Origin: Sarcomyxa edulis
Taxonomy: Eukaryota > Basidiomycota > Agaricomycetes > Agaricales > Mycenaceae
NCBI GenBank assembly: GCA_009761415.1
Contig: QUOL01000004.1
Coordinates: forward strand, 434,001 to 498,000
Direction: 5' to 3'
DNA: 64,000 nucleotides
The stretch's first letter is position 1; each line of letters opens with the position of its first letter. This document shows positions 20,501 to 29,093 of the stretch, in pieces. The position numbers and the translations under genes are program-made. The notes beneath the pieces are model-generated. The model was not told the DNA's origin, made no database searches, and worked only from the letters and a program-made list of their open reading frames with translations.

Positions 20501-22534
20501 TTCCTCGAGTTTGAACCACAACCAATGTCCCAAGGCTGCCGGAATCCATCCCCCGAAGGAAGCGATTTCCTGAACATCCCAGAAGTACTGTATAGCAGTA
20601 TCATGATTGCCGTCCCACGCCGGGAGCTGATCCTGTTTGAACTCAGGTTTTATATTAGGAATCAAGTAGCCGTACGGGGCTAAAGGGTAATTGGCCGGCT
20701 GCCCTGGAGGTATTCCACCGTTAGGGTCCGGTGGTCCGCCAAATCCACCACCACCAGGGGGCGGAGGTCCAGGATTACCTCCTCCAGGTGGTCCGCCATA
20801 CCCGCCACCAGGACCAGGGTATGGAGGTCCCCCATAACCGCCTCCTCCTGGAGGCACAGGAGGTCCTGGCCATCCATTCCCGCCAGGAGGACCGCCAGGT
20901 CCATTGCCCGGAGGTTCCCCGGATCCGCCTCCTCCTGGAGGGGGACCCGAAGAATAATTTCCTCCACTTCCTCTTGGGTCCTTGGGCGGTGGGTCATCCT
21001 TTCCATCCTTGTGTCGAGACGCGCTCGGACGCGAGACTTCACCGTCCCTCTCATCCCTCTCTCTAGTTCTGTCCGAAGGATTCTCACTAGAATTATCTTG
21101 TACGTGCGATGGATTCGCTCCGTCCTCCGTCTCATCCAGATGTCCGTATCTTGATCCATACGGGATGCGCGGGTATCGGCGGGACGGGTTCATTTGCATG
21201 TTCTCCATTGCAGCGTCGTCGTTGACGTCAGCATCGTACACCTTGAATTCCTTCTCGGTTTCTTCGACAGCCTCGCGCTCCTTTCCCTTAGAACTCGGGT
21301 AGGTCTTCGGATAAGTGACGTTGTCGTCGAGTCTGACGCTTTCACTCCGGTAATCCATATAGTTCGTCGACGAAAATGGAACAGTAGACGTTCTCGTCTT
21401 ATAATGGGTACCCCCTTCCGGTTTTCCAAAAGGAAACGGAGCCGCCATCCCCGCGACTACATCGGGCAGGTTTGAAAGCGATGGCCTAGGCTGATTCGTA
21501 GGGGCGTGTGGAAACGATCCGAAGAACGTGCTCGGAGTCTTCATCGGCGTACTGCCCCCCAGAATTCCTGTCAATGACCGTCCGGTTGTGACTTTAGGCG
21601 TATCAGCGATGTGAGGGGGTAACTCTCTCATGGCCGTACCAGTAAGCTGCTGCGCTACTGGGTCAATCGACACCCGTTTCTGACCTTCTCTCTTAGTCAC
21701 GAAAGAATCGTCTTGCGGAAGTTGAAAGTCATTTGAAGCTTTGAAACTCGATCTTGAAGGTCTTTGATTCTCTACCTTATTCCCGCTTGCATCGTAATGG
21801 ATCGTTATAGGATCGTCCTCCAAAGGCCGTTCGGGAAATGCCGCCCTCAGTTCCGGGGACGGAGGCAGGATCTGTACGATAGGTTTTCCGACCCCCATTT
21901 GCCGGAGGGTCTCCTTGGAGAATTGGTTTCGGAAATGAGGTACGTTTTGGGCGAGGTGATAGAGTCGCTCCTCGTTCGTACGCAAATTGGGCCAATCCGA
22001 GTACACTTCCGTAGCGGTAGAAGCGGGAGAGGTAGGCACTGTCCCTTCTCGATATTCCGCGTCGTACTTTTCTATAAAACGCATCCCCAATTCTAATCGT
22101 TTCCTCAATGATTGCCATGCCACTTCTAATTCCGACAGAGAACTACATCCTGCAAGAGTTGAGAGCAGAACTTCGTGCGGATCCACTAAGAAAAATTTCT
22201 GCCTCTTAGGGACTAACATACCCGCCCTTCTCGCATAAGTCTGTAAGTCTCTTGCAGTTTGTTCTACTAGAACATATAGTCCTACGTTCAAGGAAAAACG
22301 CGGTGAGCCTTCCGTCTTGGCATTACCCTTGTCTACTACATCACGCTTGTCCAATCGTGTTTTCTCCACTAATTGTGCTATTCGAGATGTGACCGACATG
22401 GTCTCCTCCTCGTCTGTTTCGTATTCCCTCCTCAACGACGCCATGTCCGAGAATAAGTAACCCCTGCTCATGCCAGGATTACCCGGCTCAGGTGAATCTC
22501 GGACGTCCGGCTCGTTCATGGTCTCCGTAGCCAT
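14546..22534 (-). CDS. Gag-Pol polyprotein of the minus-strand gypsy element
   Basis: One frame encodes Gag and Pol. First ATG at 22534 (MATETMNEPDVRDS) gives about 2660 aa; the frame is open for another 160 codons to the LTR edge. Order on the protein: Ser/Pro-rich N-terminus, a Gly/Pro repeat tract (PPGGGGYGGPP, near 20,700-20,960), capsid-like helices, zinc knuckle CKVCGSANHWDREC (about 19,750-19,790), aspartic protease motif DSCAD (about 18,945), RT with FCVDYRKLN and catalytic YIDD (about 17,405), RNase H, integrase HHCC (H..H then CATCDVC, about 15,720-15,850), the DDE core (SMDFIV, VTDRDPRW, QTEIV) and a C-terminal chromodomain YLVRWAGYGPQFDTWEP (about 14,590-14,640). No stop or frameshift. 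Gag and Pol share one frame, so there is no programmed frameshift here; processing would be by the protease. DSCAD rather than DSGA at the protease site is unusual but all other motifs are canonical. Confidence 0.93.
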   Translation of the reverse strand: MATETMNEPDVRDSPEPGNPGMSRGYLFSDMASLRREYETDEEETMSVTSRIAQLVEKTRLDKRDVVDKGNAKTEGSPRFSLNVGLYVLVEQTARDLQTYARRAGMLVPKRQKFFLVDPHEVLLSTLAGCSSLSELEVAWQSLRKRLELGMRFIEKYDAEYREGTVPTSPASTATEVYSDWPNLRTNEERLYHLAQNVPHFRNQFSKETLRQMGVGKPIVQILPPSPELRAAFPERPLEDDPITIHYDASGNKVENQRPSRSSFKASNDFQLPQDDSFVTKREGQKRVSIDPVAQQLTGTAMRELPPHIADTPKVTTGRSLTGILGGSTPMKTPSTFFGSFPHAPTNQPRPSLSNLPDVVAGMAAPFPFGKPEGGTHYKTRTSTVPFSSTNYMDYRSESVRLDDNVTYPKTYPSSKGKEREAVEETEKEFKVYDADVNDDAAMENMQMNPSRRYPRIPYGSRYGHLDETEDGANPSHVQDNSSENPSDRTRERDERDGEVSRPSASRHKDGKDDPPPKDPRGSGGNYSSGPPPGGGGSGEPPGNGPGGPPGGNGWPGPPVPPGGGGYGGPPYPGPGGGYGGPPGGGNPGPPPPGGGGFGGPPDPNGGIPPGQPANYPLAPYGYLIPNIKPEFKQDQLPAWDGNHDTAIQYFWDVQEIASFGGWIPAALGHWLWFKLEEGSEVRNWWSTLDQGRKAYMRQHYLNFLQVIKDDYLGSKWQVKMDLEFGQQRFRQRGHERESPRAFISRRIIYTRMLANGDNGGPLEVFIVMQRAPISWSATLNLDSIPDSATLYSRVVTHEETLLYNYRQATPDVITLDNLASSLRKLGFQNEPSRWRSTTSARRANFTAASEGGDANESSKEGQSAETDSNRNEATDESNRQAYQVVRRRQRPPPKGGYPFKKNDHVVTKMSRPPPSPCKVCGSANHWDRECPDFSVYLERQKRSAKLGFKENEDESTEIYNNAYHVTLNETLAGEDVELEQIHEESSLDRSGFEPASLLTGFAPSRASENEGSKSADAASTSVRRNLSFQPSVEVVEDEDEEYAKSMPVAEKHLLEAVELSETDKERWGVDGDEDVVPEARSSSDESNGDEEYWLNDGRMFEAQDLGQDLDVDVEVEGLYSQVGGGTNERQSQEHGAEGGVSHGTPTPPSPNIIVRLDKKRVAAEGMSAVGVSVVAMKGRVGSLRNPVTDLRLDSCADITLVSLEYYNTLESPPPIKQGARMKLWQLTEKGTQLSGFVRLPIFVETEEGCTLETEAEAYVVPGMSVPILLGEDYQLTYEVSVRRRVDEGTTIRYAGSSCTVKAEGVARSNDFGRLRKSAHAIESFVKAKQHKREKARRYKKKLAMETEKYSIRAAKTYHIKPHHTVSVQVDGDFGEDVEWYVEKNLLPNVDHTHLVVPNTLISSKNPIVPVSNPSDHPRMIYKGEIIGSIQDPSQYFDRPVDLFHLEALHKMAATASGVIEATMTSMSAATTLPSDAQSEAEESEEQYGPKTAAMPDPVVYPSSKMEELLDVGSLPDELKERAWAMLRKRSGAFGFDGRLGHHPARVHIRTVDGQQPIAVPMYGASPAKRLVIEEQLDKWFQQGVIEPSISPWSAPVVIAYRNGKARFCVDYRKLNAVTVPDEFPIPRQSEILSSLSGAQVLSSLDALSGFTQLEMDPDHVEKTAFRTHRGLFQFRRMPFGLRNGPSIFQRVMQSVLAPYLWIFCLVYIDDIVIYSKTYEEHIDHLDKVLEAIEKAGITLSPSKCHLFYSSILLLGHKVSRLGLSTHLEKVRAILELERPKKLSQLQTFLGMIVYFSAFIPFYADICAPLFQLLRKDAKWNWGAEQERAFKKAKDALKSAPVLGHPIMGLPYRLYTDASDIALGCALQQIQPIKVADLKGTKAYKRLLDAYNAGLPPPKLTTTYSNFTHDSPKNDAWGATFDDTTVHVERVIGYWSRTFKSAETRYSTTEREALAAKEGLVKFQPFIEGERILLVTDHSALQWARTYENSNRRLAAWGTIFAAYNGLEIIHRAGRVHSNVDPLSRLPRLPPSHVSPAQDPSEAIVTDGNLAAAQEAALEALPAKRATFVAWDIDDCLEEVKSAWATTRSRSKDVTTSVEPERPGGDETTLVKKNDESPTVEDSADQGDPLQEIMRDTELEVKSNEYWGAWNPPPSIHVHMKDEVVKRFVEDYQRDSIFADIWKSPIGPDDEWIPGRRFFKDEKGLLFFRNADYQPRLCIPSQQRNQILREAHESPFATAHAGPEKLWRKLSQKFYWRRMKADILQFCATCDVCQKIKWTNFNKFGYLVPNPIPSRPYESISMDFIVNLPWSGDYNAVYVVVDRLTKHAQFIPTTTALKSEEFAHLFVKHVACRFGLPDSIVTDRDPRWTSDFWKGVSKFLKTRMSLSSAHHPQHDGQTEIVNKYLETVLRAYVAKNKNSWVEWLHLLEFAYNSAIHQTTGTSPYFLLYGFEPKEPLDFLFSKDRQVTRSYNLGEDSLEFLESIAMHREDARQAIAKAQENQARGYNKGRRPPPEIKVGSKVLLNPHGLEWVESKGEGVKLVQRWIGPFEVIQEINPKVFRLRMSNKYPGSPVFNIEHLRVYRESPPDFGERDELPETRDKKPEEPEEEVEKIVGHKRDKKSQRILYLVRWAGYGPQFDTWEPAHHLKNAPLVLNRYRQKWNL

Positions 22535-22997
22535 AGTCGCTTCACTAATCGCTGACGTTGGATACGAGGGAGGATTCTGTATGATGCCTTCAACTTGAAC
22601 GTTGCTTGAGGTAGGCTGGTTGAAATAAACGTTTGTCGGGGAAAGAAGTGAGCTGATAACGTGTGGGTCTAAAGAAGTCTTCGATCGGAAGTGCCCGCCT
22701 CCAATATGAGCTCGTAGAAGATTCGTTTGATGGTCCTTCGAGGAAGCCTCCTCTTGGATAGTACGGTTTCGTGGTAAGTTTTGTCGGGTACGCGAATGCG
22801 ACGGTCTGCGATTGACGGGTCGCGGCAAGAGTGCAGGGTTGGTGGAAGACGATTCCACGAGATCTTCTTCGATAAAAGGTTTTTCTGGTGATACTGATCG
22901 GCTAGCTCGTACAGGCAGCCGAGATGTTGTTTCTCTCCTTATCGGATGAGGTTGATACTTAAAACTCGTGTAATCGGCCAGGATGAACGACGTTAAT

Positions 22998-23013
22998 CCC
23001 ACATAGTCCACCA
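22998..23013 (-). other. Candidate tRNA primer binding site
   Basis: One base inside the 5' LTR the minus strand reads TGGTGGACTATGTGGG. The leading TGG would pair with a tRNA CCA tail. I could not assign the tRNA. The complement of this site does not occur in the LTR, so self-priming as proposed for the other element is not indicated. Confidence 0.5.
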
Positions 23014-23014
23014 A

Positions 23015-23500
23015 TGTAAGACCTGCGTTATTTCTAAGAGTCGATTAGGTGGGTAGAGTCGTACGATGCCCTGGCGAATTGAATACGTGTCTTTGGTGTG
23101 AAGACCTAGTAACGTAGCCCACGTCTTCTAGCTGGAGACTCGATACGACCCGAAGATCCGTGATCGCGTTCTCGAGTCTCGACCTCCCCGAATATCCGTG
23201 AGAGGGGCTATAAGAAGACTGTTAGGCTTTGGAGAATCTCAGTCAGCCCGTTGCCCGCGAGCTACTTCGAGTCGGGCAAGTGGTTTGGATGTAAAAAGAT
23301 AAAGATTTAGCGCCGTTGAGGCGCGCGAGTAACTACGTGACTGTAACGGTCACTAGTGACCGTCACTTCTAGAATCACTAATCTACAAGACTGTTGAAGT
23401 CGTACCCTACATTTTGTAAGATAAGTAAGTCGTTTCGGAAAGTATCGAGAAATAAAAAGAGAAAATTGATAGACTGGAAATATGAATAGCATGCGTTACA
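23015..23500 (-). repeat. 5' LTR of the minus-strand gypsy element
   Basis: 486 bp, identical by eye to 10889-11374, followed by the TSD copy GTCCT at 23501-23505. Contains the same 18-nt palindrome at 23346-23363. An ATG-less gag frame already opens about 10 codons inside this LTR. Confidence 0.95.
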
Positions 23501-23505
23501 GTCCT

Positions 23506-25079
23506 TGCCTAATTCTTCACCCCGAGTGCCATCCCAAGGTCCCCGAGATCTCTAATGATGAAACAGATCCGGTATTGATTTTGATGTGTCCGAACCTCGC
23601 TCAGTGTGAAAGGTTAGGGCCTGAGGTGTTTTCTGAAAGTGTTGCAAGGTGAATTTGTGAAGGGATGAAACATGTCCGAGTGAGCAGGATGATAGGGAGC
23701 TTCCGATAGATTTTTCCAAGATGCGACGGCCAAAGTTGTCCGAGAAGAGTGAATTTGATGTGGGTTGCTAGGCGGAGACCTGTAGTGTCTTTGTTAGCGG
23801 GCGATACCTCGCTTACAAGTGCTGTGTCATGTGATAAACACAGAGGGAAGAATATTCCGTAGCACCACTTGGTCAGGGTGAACGGAGGCCTTAACGAGGC
23901 GTCCAGATGCATGGAAAGGTGTGAATTGAGATCGCAATGTAAAGGGAACATGTCCGATTTGATAGGAAGAACAGCTCAGGGCAGCAAGCATCACGTTGGC
24001 GGTATGTCGACTGGTGGCAATGTTTTGTTGGTGAAGTATCTCTCGACGAGGTCTTCTAGAGGTGAAAGGGAGCCTGCTGAAACGATTTGGGATCTGTCCG
24101 AAGGATCTAGGGGGCTGCGGAGAGGTGATCGAGTACATTGGGCTTTCGGTCAGGTGAAACGACGATAGGGAATTGGGTTCTGGCGGTAGATTTCCTTCGG
24201 AGAAGTTGTTCGTGTGTGATTTCAGGTATTCCGAAACGTTCTGAGACGTGACCGAAGGCGGGTTAGCGTTTCGTGAGTGGATGAAGAGGCCGCTTTCGGG
24301 GAGAAACCGTCAAGTAGCGGGTGCTTGGTGTCTTTCAGTGTCCGGTCATTCGAAAAGTAAGTCGTTTGTGGTAATACCACCAGTATCTCTGTAGTTAGCT
24401 ATGTCTGGGGAGTCGCATAAGAGTAGGTTGTTGTATAGTTGTCGATTCCTTGGCTGGGGATGCTGGCATCCTCACACCGTACGGTCGGGCAGTCTGATCA
24501 AGCAGGCAGGAGTACTTTTCGGAACCGGGGAACAGAGTGGCTGTGCGCACGACGAGTGAAACGTTGAAAAGCCCGAGCAATGGAAGCGGGTGCGGAAACG
24601 TAGATGTAGTGAATAATGAATATTGACGAACGCGGATGGAAAACGCGAAGGAGGAGAATGTACGCTGATGTTGGAGGTAGTATGTGGGAAGACAGGTGAG
24701 TTTATTTGTGCGAGAAGGACACTGCAAAATTTTAGTTACGTGGACGCGTTTGACGGCCGGTCTTTCCCAAATCACTATCGTGATATGTAGCGTGTGCCAC
24801 GGACAATATTCGCAGCTTCTCGTGTGTCTACATTTGCGGCGTTGTTGCCAGCGAAGTTTGAACGAGGAACGCGGGTGGCTGTGCGTGCTGCCAAAAAGGT
24901 CAGACAAACAAATTGTGACTGAACCATGATTTACTAAGCCTAATTGAAGATGTGGTGTGATTAGTGGGTCTCAAGACATACATACAGTAAGGTCAGAAGT
25001 TACAGAATTTCTATTGCTGCCACAGAAAGTCGTGGTGAAGTCGAGGAGGCAAGATGGCTGTGCTATTCTCAAATAGGCA
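23506..25079. other. Spacer between the two retrotransposons, no gene seen
   Basis: No protein family recognised in any frame. Contains scattered TGTCCGA-type words and one more palindrome core, CCAAATCACTATCGTGATAT, at about 24768. Probably old transposon debris. Confidence 0.55.
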
Positions 25080-25110
25080 GTTCCTGTCAGGAAACGACTC
25101 ATTTTGGACT

Positions 25111-25137
25111 TTATCTTTGATCTTATCTTATCTTATC
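25111..25137 (+). promoter_or_regulatory. Cluster of GATA-factor sites in the LTR
   Basis: TTATCTTTGATCTTATC followed by TTATCTTATC: four TATC (GATA on the other strand) in 27 bp, three at 5 bp spacing. Fungal GATA factors (AreA/NreB, WC-type) bind such sites. The same cluster is in the 3' LTR (about 32815-32841). Function inferred only. Confidence 0.5.
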
Positions 25138-25290
25138 AGGGGGCTATAGTTATTCCTTGGGATACCTTTATTCCTGCTGCTGACTGATGCGATTACTAAG
25201 GTGCTGCGGAGTTGCATCATCATCTTACTAACGGTGTTCCATTATGTTCCATAGGATTCTATAGCTTACCAATCATGTAATGTAGGTAGA

Positions 25291-25334
25291 TATATAAAGG
25301 GCGCTATGCACCCTGGGGATCCTCAGTTCGATCT
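25291..25334 (+). promoter_or_regulatory. LTR core promoter and predicted transcription start
   Basis: TATATAAA at 25291-25298 and an initiator-like TCAGTT with A at 25325, 34 bp downstream of the first T of the TATA box. The ten bases from this A (AGTTCGATCT) are the reverse complement of 25519-25528 just after the LTR, which independently supports A25325 as the RNA 5' end. Confidence 0.6.
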
Positions 25335-25518
25335 CTCAGGATTACCGCTAATCTAGTGGGAACCTAAGTCATATAACTCCTGTAGTGTTTTCTATCGCTT
25401 CCCTCTCCTCTCTCTTTCCCTTTGTATCTCCTCTCCTCCTCTTTCTCTGTTCTCGCCTTTCGCTCGTGACGCTTCAGTGGCCCGCTGGTCTTGTATAGAT
25501 TGGTGTTGCCCTGACAGA

Positions 25519-25528
25519 AGATCGAACT
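25519..25528 (+). other. Putative self-primer binding site
   Basis: AGATCGAACT, two bases inside the 5' LTR, is the exact reverse complement of AGTTCGATCT at 25325-25334. In Tf1 and relatives the first ~11 nt of the retroelement RNA anneal here and prime reverse transcription. No TGG start, as a tRNA site would need, is present. Confidence 0.65.
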
Positions 25529-25960
25529 CACCCTACGACGCCCTAATCCTGAAATACACGCTGCGCCCCTCCATTCCCTCTTTCCATTCACATTACTAAC
25601 TACCTTTTACCTCGCCATCAAGAACTTGTGTTCCACTCAACTCAGCTGACAAGCATAATCTGAAGTAACGTTGAGCCCGACTTCAGATCTGCAGTAGTCG
25701 CCAAGGCTTAACCGCGCAATAGTCCTTTTGGAAGAGAAGAAGGATATTGTCTGAGTAGCAACAGAACACAAGCTAACGGCACCTCGCCTTACGCATACCG
25801 CGCTACACTCATATTGTTTTCGCTCGTGCATACTATCCGGTTGGGTTGATCCGTCTAACCAACGGGGACCTGTTTAGTATCACGCATTCGATCGTGTCTG
25901 TAGTAACCTCCCCACCTTTCCATAACTCCTTCCCACCTCGCATCTCCTCTTGCTACTACC

Positions 25961-26896
25961 ATGGAGGACCCTGATGACCGCATTACGCAACTCGAAACCC
26001 AAATCGCCGCCCTCACCAACCTGCTGAACCAACAGCTTGCCCAACCCCAGCCACAACCCATGCCGCAACCACTTCCTGCCCCTCATCCCCGACTTCCTAA
26101 AATCAATCCCCCTCGTATTTTCTCTGGAGACAAAGCCCAGGCTGATGCGTTCATCAACGAAAACATCAACTATATGAACGGTCGAGCCATTGAGTTCCCA
26201 AACGATGATACCAAAATCTCGTTTGCGCTCTCATACATCCAGGGGGGAACCGCACAAACCTTTGTGGATTTGGCGTTAACGGCTATCAGTCAGGTTGGAA
26301 CAATAGATCCTATGACCTCTCTCCGGCGACAGGCTCCCTTCACCAGCTGGAATGACTTTATCCAAAAGTTCAGAAAGTCTTTTGCCGATCCCAATCCCCA
26401 AGATACGGCTCAGACCGACATGAGCAAGTTGTTCCAGGGCAGCCAGACCGCCGACGAGTACGTCCGGGCTTTTGCATCGATCGCCCCACGTACTGGGTAC
26501 AATGAGGTAGCGTTGATTGAAAAGTTCGAAACGGGTCTAAACCATCGGCTTCGAGAACGCGTCTACGCATTACCTGCTATGCCAAACACCCTGGCTGGCT
26601 GGTACGAATGGGTGCTAAAGCTGGACAATCAACGCATTCGCTACAACGAGAAAGCCAAGAACGTCTGGAACGACACATCCAGGACACAACCTCGTCGAGA
26701 CAAACCAGTAGCTCCGCCTCCAGCCCCAGTTGTACCACCTCAACGTCAGCCCGATGCGCCAAGGCAAAGGGACCCAGACGCCATGGATGTGGATCGCGCC
26801 GGCAAACGCCCACCTATCAAATGCTTCCGTTGCCAACGGCTAGGACACATCGCTCGTAACTGTACCTATGCCGACATCAGAAGCATGACGTTGTGA
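25961..26896 (+). CDS. Gag of the plus-strand gypsy element, 311 aa
   Basis: Starts MEDPDDRITQLETQIAALTN (a short coiled-coil stretch), followed by a Pro/Gln tract, then the retrotransposon gag capsid core (INPPRIFSGDKAQADAFINE...TFVDLA...WNDFIQKFRKSF) and a C-terminal zinc knuckle CFRCQRLGHIARNC. The structure is that of fungal gypsy Gag. The ORF stops nine codons after the knuckle (ADIRSMTL), and pol begins 2.1 kb later in another frame, so either splicing or sequence loss separates them. Confidence 0.9.
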   Translation: MEDPDDRITQLETQIAALTNLLNQQLAQPQPQPMPQPLPAPHPRLPKINPPRIFSGDKAQADAFINENINYMNGRAIEFPNDDTKISFALSYIQGGTAQTFVDLALTAISQVGTIDPMTSLRRQAPFTSWNDFIQKFRKSFADPNPQDTAQTDMSKLFQGSQTADEYVRAFASIAPRTGYNEVALIEKFETGLNHRLRERVYALPAMPNTLAGWYEWVLKLDNQRIRYNEKAKNVWNDTSRTQPRRDKPVAPPPAPVVPPQRQPDAPRQRDPDAMDVDRAGKRPPIKCFRCQRLGHIARNCTYADIRSMTL

Positions 26897-29093
26897 GGAT
26901 GTGAACATCCCTAGCCTGCGACATCCTAGTTCCTATCCATTTCATGAGTACGAAGACATTAACCCCATGCCGATCTAGGTTTCTCCCCGAAAGACCATCC
27001 CTCACCTACCCGCTCAGTACTGCGTTCACGCTTTGACGACTTTCCTCAGCCATTACCCCTGTATTCCCACAGATGAAGAGTTCAACCAGTCACCAGAAAA
27101 ATTAACGACAGTCTAGAAGAAATCACGACTGAAGTTTCCAATAGACGACTCCACGACTCCTAAAAAGATCCCGTCCGTCATACAGTTACCCATGAACTCC
27201 CTGCCAAAACGCATTTTCCTCTGGAAATACCGATCGCCCAATCCACACACACGCTCCTATCACTCCTTGTACCTTGCGCCCACACGTACCTGGTGGCCTA
27301 GCCTATCACTCCTGATACACAATTGACGAACTTCCCTATCTATCAGCCGATCGGTCGCCGAAAGGATCCGAGACCTGGCTATCGCTGCCGACAATGTAAG
27401 ACCAAGCCCTATCCTACAAATTCGAATTGGAACGTTGCCGATCGACTTAGTAGGAGGCCAAACGCGATCGCTTTCTGTAGAAGGTTCGGTTACAAAGTCG
27501 GCCGACACTTATCTTGGTCTAAGGATTCGAACGCGCAACCGACCGATAATATGCACCAACCGATCGGCCGACACTTATCTTGGTCTAAGGATTCGAACGC
27601 GCAACCGACCGATAATATGCACCATCCGATCGGCCGACACTTATCTTGGTATAAGGACTCGAACGTGCGACTGACCGATCCTATGCACTGACCGATCGGC
27701 CGACCTAGTCATCCAGCGATTTCAAGTTACGGATCTTATCCGTGCAGATGACACGCATGTGTAATGCCATTCGACGCGACATGCTGTCCCAGGAGTAGCC
27801 GATCGTCGTTTCCATCCAATGATTCGAACCCGCAACTGACCGATCCTATGTGCTGACCGATCGGCCGACCTAGTCACTCGGCAATTTCAAGTTACGGAAC
27901 TTATCCATGCAGATGATACCATGGCCGATTGGCCGATCCAATTAAACAGCCGACCAGTTTATCCCGGCTTAAGATTTCGAGCGCGCGACTGACCAATCCT
28001 TTGCACTGGCCGATCGGTTGACCCATTCACCAAGCGATTCTAAATTATGGATCTATCAAGACAAGATGAAGCATATGTGTAACACTATTCAACGCGACAT
28101 GCTGTTCCAGGAACGGCCGATTGTCGTCTCTACCCAAGGATTATGGCTCGTAGCCGACCGATTCCAAGAATTGGCCGATCGACCGATCCAGTAAAGCGGC
28201 CGATTCGGTAGGAAATTCGCCAAAGACCGACATAGCGACAATAAGGGGTTGCCCTTCGACACAACCGATCGGAAACGAAAAGTCTGCATTCGAAATACGC
28301 TCTACCAATTTTAACGGACATCCCCCCGGTGGAACCAATATCCGGTTCATGCTGCGTGCATCGTTCTTTATCGGAAATAGGCCTCGAGGGGTGGAAAGGC
28401 GAACCCCTAATCGCAAGAGGCGAGGAATACTTATACCGGACTTGTAAAATACATTACGGTAGCTACGGGTAGACCCCCCCCATCTCTGTACGAACGAAAT
28501 AATCAACAAACCCACTCTATACAAGGAGAAGTAGCTCACTTCTCACCTTCTAACGAATTGCTTCGACCGATCGCCTTTCTGAAATCTCCCAAATCCGAAC
28601 AAACTATTGCTGCGACCGTAAACCGATCGGCTAAGTCGTTCACTCCCAGTTCCTTTACCTCTAAATTCGAGAGGGCTTCCTCTCGTCGCATTATAATTCT
28701 CACAGAGGTCATTTAGACCTCTCCATTATATTTACTTATAAAAACCTCGAGCATTTAGGTATTACCGTCAAGTACAAATCCCCTCAAACAAACGTCACCT
28801 AAACCCTTAGTGGACGAACTACTGTTAGGTTGCAGAAACTATTTCGCACCTAGCGCCGCAGTCCTCATCACAACGTTTGACGAGTTGAGAGAGTACTTCC
28901 GAAAGGAAGAGGGTTTTCAAAACGGCAATCAGTAACTTCCACAAACTCGATTGCCGCTACCAAGGGTTCCGATTCTAGAATAGAAAAACATGTACATTTC
29001 GAAGAAAATAAAGTTGTTTCCCCCGCTCACGAATCGAAACCCCCTGTGGAAAAACATTATGTCAGAACCCTCAACCTTAAGACACACGTTTCT
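26897..29093. other. Non-coding segment between gag and pol
   Basis: 2.2 kb with stops in all frames. 27501-27698 is a 66 bp tandem repeat. From there to about 28210 are diverged copies full of CCGATCGGCCGA words. The pol frame becomes open at about 28883 without an ATG before 29094. Intact elements of this type usually have gag and pol adjoining, so this is an insertion, a long intron or decayed sequence. Confidence 0.65.
27501..27698. repeat. 66 bp tandem repeat, three units plus diverged copies
   Basis: Units start GCCGACACTT at 27501, 27567 and 27633; a fourth starts at 27699 and diverges. Each carries ATTCGAACGCGCAAC or similar. A related copy at about 27822 reads GATTCGAACCCGCAACTGAC, whose reverse complement GTTGCGGGTTCGAATC looks like a tRNA T-arm / Pol III B box. 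On the same minus strand TTGCCGAGTGACTAGG (about 27874-27889) resembles an A box. Confidence 0.75.

Larger units (their letters stand above)
10889..23500 (-). mobile_element. Intact-looking 12.6 kb Ty3/gypsy LTR retrotransposon with chromodomain and an extra ORF
   Basis: Complete element on the minus strand: 5' LTR 23015-23500, PBS-like site at 22998-23013, one gag-pol frame 14546-22534 (open to 23014), an additional long ORF 11401-14085 (open to 14286), PPT 11378-11391 and 3' LTR 10889-11374. LTRs are 486 bp, begin TGTAA and end TTACA, and by eye are identical. A 5 bp target duplication GTCCT flanks the element (10884-10888 and 23501-23505). Domain order protease-RT-RNase H-integrase-chromodomain makes it Ty3/gypsy (Metaviridae), chromovirus-type. 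Identical LTRs and unbroken frames imply a recent insertion. At 12.6 kb it is much longer than the neighbouring element because of a long gag region and the ~2.9 kb extra ORF. Confidence 0.95.
25085..25516 (+). repeat. 5' LTR of the plus-strand gypsy element
   Basis: 432 bp, near-identical to 32789-33220. It holds a GATA-site cluster (25111-25137), TATA box TATATAAA (25291-25298) and a predicted start at about 25325. Confidence 0.95.

Noticed and set aside
22998..23013. Self-priming for the minus-strand element
   Set aside because: The reverse complement of the candidate PBS was not found in its LTR, unlike in the plus-strand element.
24395..24907. 170-codon minus-strand ORF between the retrotransposons
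   Set aside because: No family, coding bias or splice signals; overlaps a dispersed palindrome and looks like chance.
27501..27930. CRISPR-like array
   Set aside because: Direct tandem 66 bp repeats without unique spacers, in a eukaryotic retroelement.
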